Part shown: piece by piece, positions 1-6,358 of the stretch
Layout: each line of letters begins with the position of its first letter
Position numbering within the stretch: position 1 is the first letter of the stretch
DNA from: Candidatus Desantisiibacteriota bacterium
GTDB lineage: Bacteria; UBA9089; CG2-30-40-21
Assembly: GCA_016208205.1 (NCBI GenBank)
Contig: JACQYP010000073.1
Span: forward strand, 1-6,702
DNA: 6,702 nt
Reading direction: 5' to 3'
Position numbers and translations under genes: made by a program
Notes under the pieces: model-generated
The model's input: the letters and a program-made list of their open reading frames with translations, nothing else
The model's database searches: none
What the model was told of the DNA's origin: nothing

Positions 1-33
1 CATAGACAGGCAGGAATGCCTGTCCTACCTTTA
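1..33 (+). repeat. GACAGGCA hairpin repeat, copy 1 (overlaps stop codon)
   Basis: GACAGGCA (5-12), loop GGAA (13-16) and TGCCTGTC (17-24) form a perfect 8-bp stem. The 33 bases here are an exact reverse complement of 1544-1576. The last three bases are the TAA stop of the PorV-OmpA gene, so the repeat starts at the very end of the gene. The hairpin could act as a transcript 3' end or stability element, but there is no U-run to make it a classical terminator. Confidence 0.9.
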
Positions 34-1530
34 TTGTCCCCCCTCTTGCCCAATAATAAAAATCTCTACCCTTCGATTCTTAGCCTGACCCTCGGGTGTA
101 TCGTTAGCAGCAATTGGTTTACTATCTGCATATCCCTTTGTTTCCATCCGTTCTGCCTGAATCCATTGCTGAGCAAGATACCAGTATATAGTCTTTGCCC
201 TTGAATCAGAAAGCTCTTGATTAGAAGGAAAAGCTGCTGTATCAATAGCACGATTATCCGTATGCCCCTCAATTCGTATCCTTATCTGAGGATGACAGTT
301 CATAAATTCTACCAGAGCATTTAATTGGTTACAAAGTTCCTGAGTTATCATGGCACGGCCTGTATCAAACCTAATGTCAAATGACGGCAGGACAATTCGT
401 TCATTACTATAGGTGCTACCTCCGCCAGAGGTGCTACCTCCTTTTTGCTGGATTGCAGGTTTTTCCTCAATCTTCTGCTCATGCTCAGGTTTTACCTCAG
501 CAGCTATGGTAGCACTTCCAACGGTTGTCTTGGTTCCCGGCTCAACCTGTACTTGAGGTGCTACCTCCGGCAATGTTTTTGTCCCGGGTTGCGGCGCCTC
601 TGGTGATGAGGGGACATGCGGCATTCGTTTTACAGACAATGATACCCGATGGGTCACATCCAGCAAGCCGTATGGTGCATAAGCATAATCTAATTGAATT
701 CCTCCAAGCTTTAGTCCCATTCCAGCAGTAACACCAGTAGCCATTCCTGAGGATTTTCCATGTGTATTTGAGGTTACCTCATTTTTTATCCCCAGCCGCA
801 AGGCAAGTGTGCGTGCCAACCAATATTCACACCCAGCATGAACATTTGAATCAAATCCACGAGTTTTGTTAACATCTACGGCAAGGTTCATTCCTCCCAG
901 AGAGTAGCTTATCCCTGCCTTGATATTGAGCGGCAATGGATATGCCTTTTCGATAAATTGGACATCTGAGCCTATGTTTTGAACATTTAGTCCAAACCTC
1001 AGACCTCTGGATATTCGCCACAACATGCCTATATCCCCACCATAAGCAATGGCTTTTGCATCATCCATAGACATATTGATACATTTCATGTTCAAACCAA
1101 GTGAAAATCTATTGCTCAGTTGCCTGCCCAGGGAAAGCCCAAAAAGTGAATTGGCTGCATCAAATGTGCCTATGATTCCACCCTCATTTGTACGGTCAAA
1201 CTCATTTGCCATAAGATAGTTGATATTAATCCCCAAGCCTGTTTTGCTTCCAATCTGTTGAACAAACCCAACCTGCTCCTGGTTTATTCCGGTAAGCCAC
1301 TCAAGGTGCGTTGCCCCAAACTGACTGCCCTTGACATAAGCAAGCCCGGCCGGATTCCAGTAGTAAGCATAGACATCATCAGCCATAGAGCAAAACGCAT
1401 CACCCATACCGGCAGCCCTTGCCCCTGCCCCAATCTTCAGGAATGTGGCACTGGTGGTATTGTTTGCTGCGAAAGCAGGCATGCTGCACATGAGTAATGT
1501 TGTTAATAGGAGTAATGCATAAGTCATCAT
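31..1530 (-). CDS. PorV/UPF0164-type outer-membrane barrel fused to OmpA-like peptidoglycan-binding domain
   Basis: This 499-residue outer-membrane protein has a signal peptide (residues 1-21, cleavage after AFA). Residues 24-301 are a PorV/PorQ (UPF0164) beta-barrel, marked by FLKIGAGARAAGMGDAF and WNPAGLAY. In Bacteroidota that family serves type IX secretion and cargo attachment. Residues 302-376 are a low-complexity Pro/Glu/Gly linker containing two PGTKT copies and GGG-ST runs. Residues 379-494 are an OmpA C-terminal domain: FDIRFDTG, EGHTDN, LSDSRAKTIYWYL, KGYADSKPIA, NRRVEIFI. Asp425 and Arg444 correspond to the diaminopimelate-binding Asp/Arg pair of OmpA. The barrel would sit in the outer membrane and the tail would grip peptidoglycan. 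Most PorV proteins end at the barrel, so the fusion is notable. Met1 has AAGAGGA seven bases upstream; Met2 is equally possible. The gene is bracketed by a 33-bp inverted repeat whose downstream copy includes its TAA. Serving the preceding cargo-like protein is inference. Confidence 0.93.
   Translation of the reverse strand: MMTYALLLLTTLLMCSMPAFAANNTTSATFLKIGAGARAAGMGDAFCSMADDVYAYYWNPAGLAYVKGSQFGATHLEWLTGINQEQVGFVQQIGSKTGLGININYLMANEFDRTNEGGIIGTFDAANSLFGLSLGRQLSNRFSLGLNMKCINMSMDDAKAIAYGGDIGMLWRISRGLRFGLNVQNIGSDVQFIEKAYPLPLNIKAGISYSLGGMNLAVDVNKTRGFDSNVHAGCEYWLARTLALRLGIKNEVTSNTHGKSSGMATGVTAGMGLKLGGIQLDYAYAPYGLLDVTHRVSLSVKRMPHVPSSPEAPQPGTKTLPEVAPQVQVEPGTKTTVGSATIAAEVKPEHEQKIEEKPAIQQKGGSTSGGGSTYSNERIVLPSFDIRFDTGRAMITQELCNQLNALVEFMNCHPQIRIRIEGHTDNRAIDTAAFPSNQELSDSRAKTIYWYLAQQWIQAERMETKGYADSKPIAANDTPEGQAKNRRVEIFIIGQEGGQ
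411..567. repeat. Cluster of AGGT-NNN-ACCT mini-palindromes in the PorV-OmpA linker
   Basis: Within the linker-coding part of the 499-aa gene, GAGGTGCTACCTC occurs at 428-440 and 555-567, with a one-base-shorter match at 411-421. An AGGT-TTT-ACCT version lies at 487-497 and an inverted, imperfect version at 506-518. They are translated in different frames: GG-ST in two copies and EVAP or EVKP in others. The linker seems to have grown from a small palindromic DNA unit. Confidence 0.6.
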
Positions 1531-1537
1531 ATATTTA

Positions 1538-1544
1538 TCCTCTT
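1538..1544 (-). promoter_or_regulatory. Shine-Dalgarno of the PorV-OmpA gene, abutting a hairpin repeat
   Basis: AAGAGGA on the minus strand is seven bases before the ATG at 1528-1530. Its first base is the last base of the 33-bp repeat copy at 1544-1576, so the repeat hairpin sits directly upstream of the ribosome binding site in the transcript. Confidence 0.7.
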
Positions 1545-1576
1545 AAAGGTAGGACAGGCATTCCTGCCTGTCTATG
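1544..1576 (-). repeat. GACAGGCA hairpin repeat, copy 2
   Basis: This is the exact 33-bp reverse complement of bases 1-33, so the two copies bracket the PorV-OmpA gene as a perfect inverted pair. It contains the same GACAGGCA-GGAA-TGCCTGTC hairpin read on the minus strand and ends next to the Shine-Dalgarno of that gene. Confidence 0.9.
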
Positions 1577-1595
1577 CCTGTCTATGACAGGCATA
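1573..1595. repeat. Perfect 10-bp palindrome sharing the GACAGGCA arm
   Basis: TATGCCTGTC (1573-1582), loop TAT, then GACAGGCATA (1586-1595) form a perfect 10-bp stem. It reuses the arm sequence of the neighbouring repeat with a different 3-base loop and overlaps that copy by four bases. It looks like a duplicated or rearranged half-element. Confidence 0.8.
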
Positions 1596-1604
1596 AAGCT
1601 ATTT

Positions 1605-1631
1605 CATAGACAGGCAGGGCATGTCCTGCTT
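1605..1631 (+). repeat. Diverged GACAGGCA-family copy
   Basis: The segment begins CATAGACAGGCAGG like copy 1 and then diverges to GCATGTCCTGCTT. A shifted stem GCAGG/CCTGC (1614-1618 with 1625-1629) replaces the original one. It is the same orientation as copy 1. The changed stem suggests either decay or a related subfamily. Confidence 0.65.
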
Positions 1632-1678
1632 ATAACCGTTCACCGTGATAGGCTAACCTTTATTTCTTTCTTCGAAAA

Positions 1679-1702
1679 GACAGGCAGGAATGCCTGTCCT
1701 AC
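1679..1702 (+). repeat. GACAGGCA hairpin repeat, copy 3 (supplies a stop codon)
   Basis: GACAGGCA (1679-1686), GGAA, TGCCTGTC (1691-1698) and CTAC match copy 1 exactly over 24 bases. The TAG stop of the 1159-aa gene (1699-1701) is read from the GTAGGACAGG edge of this element, so the end of that protein coincides with the repeat boundary. Confidence 0.88.
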
Positions 1703-4700
1703 TTTACAATCGCAAGCCTTTTTACCACTACATCCTGCAGCTCCCCAGCCACTACCTCAAGCTGCCAGATGTATATATCTGAGGCAATATCATTTATATC
1801 CCACACAAGCTCATTGGTATCATTATAACCAATACCATTACCCTTGATGGTTTGTATAAGCTCTCCGGCAAGGTTGTAGATACGCAGGGTAACATCTGCA
1901 TCGGCATTCAAGTAGTAGCGAAAGGTAATGGCATTTGTCTGCTTTGCCGGGTTTGGGTATGAATAGGTCATATCCTTAACCAACAGTTTATCCCTGGCAC
2001 CAATCCATGTCCGCAGGATAATATCCGGGATGCGTTCACTATCTTCTATATCAAGTAGCCTGTTTCCCTGCCCTCTGTTACCGCCATCTGCCTCAATGTA
2101 AATAATATCATTATTTGAATACTCAAATTGTGTCAAATAATCCCGTGTTCTGGCATTAAGTAGATCCACGAACCATCCCCCACCTGCATCGGTTAAAACA
2201 GAAAGGGGTGCGGATTCTCCGGTCAAGCCTTGTCCGTCTGCATCCTTAATGGTTACATATACTACTGCACCTTGAGCCGGGATCTTTCGATATTCATATA
2301 CATAACCGGTAACAAAATCACTTCCAGGAGAGGTATTAAAAATAGACGCACCGGTTTTAATCAAGTAATGCCTTCCTTGATTATCATCTGTCCTCCCGGC
2401 ACAAGCCACATTAAAGTAATACACAGTGTCTGGCTCAAGGTTTTCTACAGTCACATAATGAACATCACGAGACGCATTATCCGTAGTTGTGCTGCCAAGT
2501 GCTGCCTGAGTCCCATAGGATACACTGCCGGTTCCTACTGTCCCTGATCTCCAGCTTACAGTAAATCCACGGTTTGTAACATTGGTTATTCTAAGATGCT
2601 TAGGAATATCAAATACAAGAGGACCATTACCTGCTGGACTGTTAGTAGCACCTGTTACCTCAAAACTGTAGGAATATGTCCCTACTTCAGGTAATAAAGT
2701 TGAACAGGTATAGGTAGCACCAGTGGTACATGCCCCCACTACATAAGTCATGGGGCATGTCTTTATCACCTTATTATCCTTGTAGATAATTACCATTGGT
2801 TCACCAGATGTTGGCAGGTCACCATCAGCATCTGTGTACTTGACATTGTAGGTAAACCTTGTCCAAACATTGGCTGTCCTGGGCGTTAATGGCTTACTCA
2901 CCATGGATAATACCGGCGGACGTTGGAGCGGTGGTGCGGTTGTACCCATTACTATCTGTGATGGGGCAGCCGTATTCCAGACATCATCTGATGCCTGAAC
3001 AATGAAGTAATATGCTGTTGCAGCATTAAGCCCGGTGATGGTGACTGAAGTATTGGTAGCTAAAGGTGCGGATAACCCCCAATCAACAACCCTATCAGTT
3101 GATGTTGCATAGCGAATATGATAACATGATGCTTTGCCAATATTCCCATAATCACCGGATGCATCCCATTTTAAGGTAATAGAGTTGCGGGTTGATGATT
3201 GAATAGCAATATTGGTAACAGTTGCAGGCGGGATATGATCATTGCACAATTCCAGATCATATGCAGGTGTATCCTCATCAGTCATCAAGATCTGGCTCGC
3301 CACCCCATCAATTGCACCATTTACCCAGAGGTGCAGATAATCACCACTTGGTGAATACTTAAACAACTGTGATAGCGAAATATCCCTGAGGTTAACCAGA
3401 TCCATTGACCAGCCATCCTCCTTTACCCTTGTAGAGCCAATGGCTGAAACCCCAAGAGTCTGACTGTTGTCACCATCTCGCAGTATTGCATAAACTACAG
3501 CACCTGATGCGGACAATGTTCCACCTTGCTTGAACACCTTGCCATATGCCAGATCACTTTTCTCTGGAATAATATCTATGCCGGTTTCTATATTACCACT
3601 TATTCCATTTCCATTGTCATAATAATAGGTTATTTGCTCCCTGAGCCCATCAACCGTAACCTGATGAATATCATCAACAGATGCATCTGTTGCCGTAGCA
3701 TTCAGGTTACTGCTTTGAGTGCCATAGACTACCTGAGCCAAGCCGGATTGCAAGGTTGACCATGAAACCGTAAAACTTGTATCCGTAATATTGGTTACCT
3801 GATGGTCAGGAAAAGACTCAAGTATTATCGGTCCATTCTTCATGCAAAGATGGGCATCACTCGCAGTTCCAATGGCATTTCCGCCGTCAAGCTGATAGGT
3901 ATATGTCCCTGATTGGGTAAATTGTTTGGAAAAGCTATACACTGCCCCGGTTGAAAAACTTCCTGAGGCAAATAGCATGGTACTTGTGCCCATAGAAATC
4001 CCTTCCCGATAAATCCCAACCCTTGGATAGCCAAGTGCAGGCGGGTTACCATCTGCATCCTTGTATCGCACCTGATAGACAATATTCATACCACTCGTAC
4101 CTATCTCTGTCCGAAGCCCATCACCGGCAAAATTTGGCGTATGTAACCACTCGAGGGTTGCTTTGCTTGGCACAAGGGTAGTGGCAGTAGCAATATTTGA
4201 TATTCCTGACCAGTTTGGCACCTCATCACATGCCTTTATGGCAAAATAATACGGTGTCCCGGACATAAGGTTTGATACGCTGCACTGTTGGTTTGTGCCG
4301 GCTGATTTTGGTACAGGCACACCAGAGGCAATGGATACATTAAGCCAGTTGGATTCAGTGATAGGATTAATAGAATAACGAACTTGATAATTGGTAGCTG
4401 TGCCTGTGTTTCCATCATCACCAGGTGATGACCATTTGAGAACAGCAGATGTCTGCCCAATTGCTCCTAATGAAAGGTTTGTTATTGCGGCTGGGGCAAT
4501 AGTATCGGTTGATATCCTGATATATTGGCAGGGGTAATCATTAGCTGTGTCTGTAATCAGTCTGCCTGTCCCATCTGCGCCACCTTGAACAAAGATAGAG
4601 AGACTGTCGCCTGATATTGAATACTTAAAAAAAGCTCCTTGATCGCCTGTTCTAACATTAGCCAGAGGAATACTCCAATAGCCATCTGATTCAACAACCA

Positions 4701-5178
4701 CTGACCATTCTGAAGAAGTGCCGGGAGAATCCTTGCCATCTGTGTCGCAAATCTTGAGATATACAAGTGATCCCTGAGCTATAGTCCAATCAGCCTTGTA
4801 TACTTGACCATATACAGTGTCTGTCCCTGTAGGTATCCCAATGTCTGGACCAGTGGCTATGGAATAATGCTTTCCATTATTATCATATTTAATCCCGCCA
4901 GAGATAATGTCATAATAATATGTAGTATTTGGAGATAGCCCTGTTTTAATCTCAACATGATGGGTAGTAGATAAACGATTATCCACAGCCAGAAGATTGA
5001 TACTATTTGTGCCCTGACCATAGGAAATAGCCGCTGTACCGGGTGTATCGGTAATCCATGAGATAGCAAATTGACCGGAGGCAATATTGGTTTGCTTTAT
5101 CTGGCTTGGCACATTAGCAAAAGCAGGGGTTATCAGGAACAAGCCGGTAAAAAAAAACATGATTCTGATAAAAAACAT
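1699..5178 (-). CDS. Large secreted modular FN3/Ig-like surface protein with C-terminal FlgD-like (T9SS-style) sorting domain
   Basis: This 1159-residue protein begins with a signal peptide (residues 1-21, cleavage after AFA). The rest is a regular series of beta-sandwich modules: A1 23-112, B1 121-224, C1 227-334, D1 338-452, A2 455-540, B2 543-645, C2 648-746, D2 754-858, A3 859-945, B3 955-1057. A modules look like FN3/phosphatase-N sandwiches (VSYGTQ, HYVTVENLEPDTVYYF). B modules carry DxDG, GW and LxNxR motifs. C modules are classic FN3 (VTNI, LKWDASGD, AYYFIVQASD). D modules carry YKDADGNPP or YTDADGDLP. Residues about 1071-1159 (YPNPAK, VTLRIYNLAGELI, WDIND, final VKRLAIVK) match the FlgD-Ig/type IX C-terminal domain pattern. 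No enzyme motif is visible. It is probably a cell-surface adhesin or scaffold, exported through the outer membrane. The TAG stop lies inside a GACAGGCA-type repeat. The start is supported by AGAGGT six bases upstream; Met7 is a less likely alternative. Confidence 0.93.
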   Translation of the reverse strand: MFFIRIMFFFTGLFLITPAFANVPSQIKQTNIASGQFAISWITDTPGTAAISYGQGTNSINLLAVDNRLSTTHHVEIKTGLSPNTTYYYDIISGGIKYDNNGKHYSIATGPDIGIPTGTDTVYGQVYKADWTIAQGSLVYLKICDTDGKDSPGTSSEWSVVVESDGYWSIPLANVRTGDQGAFFKYSISGDSLSIFVQGGADGTGRLITDTANDYPCQYIRISTDTIAPAAITNLSLGAIGQTSAVLKWSSPGDDGNTGTATNYQVRYSINPITESNWLNVSIASGVPVPKSAGTNQQCSVSNLMSGTPYYFAIKACDEVPNWSGISNIATATTLVPSKATLEWLHTPNFAGDGLRTEIGTSGMNIVYQVRYKDADGNPPALGYPRVGIYREGISMGTSTMLFASGSFSTGAVYSFSKQFTQSGTYTYQLDGGNAIGTASDAHLCMKNGPIILESFPDHQVTNITDTSFTVSWSTLQSGLAQVVYGTQSSNLNATATDASVDDIHQVTVDGLREQITYYYDNGNGISGNIETGIDIIPEKSDLAYGKVFKQGGTLSASGAVVYAILRDGDNSQTLGVSAIGSTRVKEDGWSMDLVNLRDISLSQLFKYSPSGDYLHLWVNGAIDGVASQILMTDEDTPAYDLELCNDHIPPATVTNIAIQSSTRNSITLKWDASGDYGNIGKASCYHIRYATSTDRVVDWGLSAPLATNTSVTITGLNAATAYYFIVQASDDVWNTAAPSQIVMGTTAPPLQRPPVLSMVSKPLTPRTANVWTRFTYNVKYTDADGDLPTSGEPMVIIYKDNKVIKTCPMTYVVGACTTGATYTCSTLLPEVGTYSYSFEVTGATNSPAGNGPLVFDIPKHLRITNVTNRGFTVSWRSGTVGTGSVSYGTQAALGSTTTDNASRDVHYVTVENLEPDTVYYFNVACAGRTDDNQGRHYLIKTGASIFNTSPGSDFVTGYVYEYRKIPAQGAVVYVTIKDADGQGLTGESAPLSVLTDAGGGWFVDLLNARTRDYLTQFEYSNNDIIYIEADGGNRGQGNRLLDIEDSERIPDIILRTWIGARDKLLVKDMTYSYPNPAKQTNAITFRYYLNADADVTLRIYNLAGELIQTIKGNGIGYNDTNELVWDINDIASDIYIWQLEVVAGELQDVVVKRLAIVK

Positions 5179-5184
5179 CTTATT

Positions 5185-5190
5185 ACCTCT
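5185..5190 (-). promoter_or_regulatory. Shine-Dalgarno of the 1159-aa gene
   Basis: AGAGGT on the minus strand ends six bases before the ATG at 5176-5178. It favours Met1 over the internal Met7 (ATG six codons later), which has only coding sequence in front of it. Confidence 0.7.
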
Positions 5191-5209
5191 ATCTTAGGCT
5201 ATCAGGCTG

Positions 5210-5280
5210 TAGACTGTTAGGCTGTAGGTTGGATATCTATCCCTCTCACCTTTATTTTCCTCCTAACAGCCTACAGTCTA
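5210..5280. repeat. Imperfect inverted repeat between the first two genes
   Basis: Arms at 5210-5228 and 5262-5280 are each 19 bases. They pair over 18 positions with one bulged base on each side, around a 33-base loop. Both arms are built from variants of TAGGCTGTAG / TAGACTGTTAG words, and more such words flank them (5195-5209, 5283-5295). It fills most of the 130-bp gap. It could be an attenuating hairpin between cistrons, but there is no U-run. Confidence 0.75.
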
Positions 5281-5308
5281 AATGCCTACAGCCTATCTGA
5301 GTATCGTT

Positions 5309-5959
5309 CTATTTCAAATACAGATTCCTTGCCGGCATACAGGCACCGGTATCTATCCGTGTCTTGATTTCCGTTCCATTTTCTGCATACACATCTAAAT
5401 AGAGCAGATCCCCTTGCCTTGAGAAATCAAACAGCCCCTTACCATCTTGTGTTCGCAAGTTTACCAGATCATAGAACCAATATCCATTCTCATCTGTCAG
5501 ACATGAAGAAAGATTAGACTTATCCTTTGTGCCCTTACCATCTCCATCCTCAAGCCAGAGGGATACCATACATCCTGCAGCAGGCTTATGACCATTAAAC
5601 ACTTGTCCATAGGCAAGATAACTATTTTGTGGGATGATAGCTGTTGCAGTAGTAAATGTTCCCTTAGACAATAGCTTATTATCGATGAGCAATTGATAAT
5701 AATATGTAGTAACAGGAGACAAGTTGTCTATAGAAACATAATGAATTTGACTCACCGTTTTGCTCCCACGAACATCATAAGCACTCAAAGTCAGAGATCC
5801 TTGAGACAATCCATAATTCACCCGACATGTACCTGTGCCCTCATTAATACAGGCAAGAGTTACAGCAGAGTCTGTGGTATTACTCAGCGTAACATCCATA
5901 GCAGCATGACTGCTTGTTGCCATGCCAAGCACAAACAATACAAAGAATAATCTTCTCAT
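5309..5959 (-). CDS. Small secreted protein made of one A-B (FN3-like plus DxDG module) unit
   Basis: This 216-residue protein is probably exported, and I do not recognise it as a named family. Residues 1-20 form a signal peptide (MRR, hydrophobic core, SHA-A cleavage region). Residues 22-105 are an all-beta, FN3-like domain resembling the N-terminal sandwich of purple acid phosphatases (VNYG, HYVSIDNLSP, TTYYYQL). Residues 114-216 form a second module with YGQVF, the acidic loop DGDG (138-141), GYW (159-161) and DLVNLRT (164-170). The same two-module unit occurs three times in the next gene, so the two proteins are clearly related. No catalytic residues and no C-terminal sorting domain are visible, so it is either released or held by partners. 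The start is fixed by a strong AAGGAGGT nine bases upstream. It is first of three co-directional genes. Coding status is secure; a role as an adhesin or structural surface protein is inference only. Confidence 0.88.
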   Translation of the reverse strand: MRRLFFVLFVLGMATSSHAAMDVTLSNTTDSAVTLACINEGTGTCRVNYGLSQGSLTLSAYDVRGSKTVSQIHYVSIDNLSPVTTYYYQLLIDNKLLSKGTFTTATAIIPQNSYLAYGQVFNGHKPAAGCMVSLWLEDGDGKGTKDKSNLSSCLTDENGYWFYDLVNLRTQDGKGLFDFSRQGDLLYLDVYAENGTEIKTRIDTGACMPARNLYLK

Positions 5960-5967
5960 AGCCGTTT

Positions 5968-5975
5968 ACCTCCTT
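5968..5975 (-). promoter_or_regulatory. Strong Shine-Dalgarno of the 216-aa gene
   Basis: AAGGAGGT on the minus strand lies eight to nine bases before the ATG at 5957-5959. This is a full-consensus anti-16S match and decides the start codon. It is noticeably stronger than the sites of the two downstream genes. Confidence 0.85.
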
Positions 5976-5991
5976 GTAGATAGATTGAAAA

Positions 5992-6056
5992 CCAATTATA
6001 CTCAACAAGGGTCTAATCTGCGATTTTAAGACATAACTACGAAAGGTCACGCAAAG
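5992..6056 (+). repeat. Left arm of a ~65-bp imperfect inverted repeat
   Basis: Aligned by eye, this arm matches the reverse complement of 6515-6578 at about 54 of 66 columns. Shared words are ACTCAACAA, TAATCTG, GATTTT, AAGA, ATAAC, ACGAAAGG and CACG. The outer 17 bases are the best conserved end. The arms enclose 458 bp, giving a 587-bp unit shaped like a miniature inverted-repeat element. No target-site duplication is visible. Confidence 0.75.
5995..6000 (-). promoter_or_regulatory. Candidate -10 box close to the 216-aa gene
   Basis: TATAAT on the minus strand lies 35 bases before the start codon, giving a leader of about 29 nt with the AAGGAGGT site properly inside it. I see no good -35 at 16-18 bases (best is about 3 of 6), so it would be weak or activator-dependent. 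It lies within one arm of the large inverted repeat. Confidence 0.35.
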
Positions 6057-6094
6057 TCTAATTGGTCAGCAAGCAATGAGGAAAATTACCAACT

Positions 6095-6130
6095 CGTCAT
6101 TGCGAGGAGCTACTGCGACGAAGCAATCTC
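6095..6130. repeat. CGTCATTGCGAGGAGC...GACGAAGCAATCTC dispersed repeat
   Basis: The segment matches from memory a well-known intergenic repeat present in many unrelated bacterial genomes, normally with a palindromic GAGC...GC core. Here the centre reads CTACTGC, a slight departure from the usual core. It has no coding role. Confidence 0.75.
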
Positions 6131-6148
6131 GCTGCGATAAGAATTAAA

Positions 6149-6177
6149 AGTATACCAGAACTACTCATGTTCAAAGT
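6149..6177 (-). repeat. Degenerate second copy of the promoter-like segment
   Basis: The 12 bases AGTATACCAGAA (6149-6160) are identical to 6330-6341. On the minus strand the copies continue as TTTGAACATGAGT versus TTTGACATTTGGAGT, so the similarity covers both promoter boxes. Here the -35-like TTGAAC would be only 14 bases from TATACT, probably too short to work. Confidence 0.6.
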
Positions 6178-6204
6178 TCAAGGGTTCACGGTTCAAGGTT
6201 AGAG
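6170..6204 (+). repeat. Imperfect tandem TTCAAGG heptamers
   Basis: Five units in a row, TTCAAAG, TTCAAGGG, TTCACGG, TTCAAGG and TTAGAG, vary around a seven-base period. Similar GTTCAAGGTTCA strings are frequent in environmental genomes. The period is far too short for a CRISPR array. Confidence 0.7.
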
Positions 6205-6215
6205 ATCGATAAAGC

Positions 6216-6236
6216 TTGTCCCTGCGAATGCAGGGA
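6216..6236 (+). repeat. TTGTCCCTGC hairpin repeat, copy 1
   Basis: TCCCTGC (6219-6225 region) and GCAGGGA (6230-6236) form a perfect 7-bp stem around GAAT. The 21-base segment is the exact reverse complement of 6682-6702. The architecture (short perfect stem, purine-rich 4-base loop, one conserved flank) parallels the GACAGGCA family. Confidence 0.85.
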
Positions 6237-6329
6237 ATTGAACGGTTGAAGATATTGCTGTTTGGCAATCAGCACACAAATTGACAACGCAAGGCTCCTA
6301 ACCGTGAGCCAGACAACCTGAGTAGTTAT

Positions 6330-6358
6330 AGTATACCAGAAATAACTCCAAATGTCAA
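6330..6358 (-). promoter_or_regulatory. Near-consensus sigma70-type promoter
   Basis: On the minus strand TTGACA (6353-6358) and TATACT (6330-6335) are separated by exactly 17 bases, a 6/6 and 5/6 match to the sigma70 consensus. The predicted transcript would start near 6323 and run toward the three genes, giving a leader of about 360 nt before the first start codon. Part of this segment, including the TATACT box, is repeated in the same orientation at 6149-6177 with a degraded -35 region. Function is predicted from sequence only. Confidence 0.6.

Noticed and set aside
16..204. Plus-strand 62-codon frame opposite the OmpA domain
   Set aside because: It is antisense to a strongly conserved OmpA domain and begins inside the hairpin repeat. 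It is a shadow frame.
1486..1530. Lipoprotein signal at Cys15 of the PorV-OmpA protein
   Set aside because: The preceding residues are LLM, not a lipobox, and a clean AFA cleavage site follows six residues later.
1497..1847. Plus-strand reading frame of 116 codons across the 168-bp gap
   Set aside because: It reads through hairpin repeats and antisense to two well-supported genes, has no ribosome binding site and shows no domain. Its TGRNACPT peptide is just the translated repeat.
1702..1968. Flagellar hook-cap (FlgD) function for the C-terminal domain
   Set aside because: The FlgD-like Ig fold is widely used as a C-terminal sorting domain on exported proteins; nothing else in the protein or window is flagellar.
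4840..5115. Purple acid phosphatase activity in the 1159-aa protein
   Set aside because: Only the N-terminal sandwich type is matched; no metallophosphatase domain or metal-binding motifs follow.
6170..6204. CRISPR-like direct repeats
   Set aside because: Units are seven bases with no spacers, so this is a simple tandem repeat.
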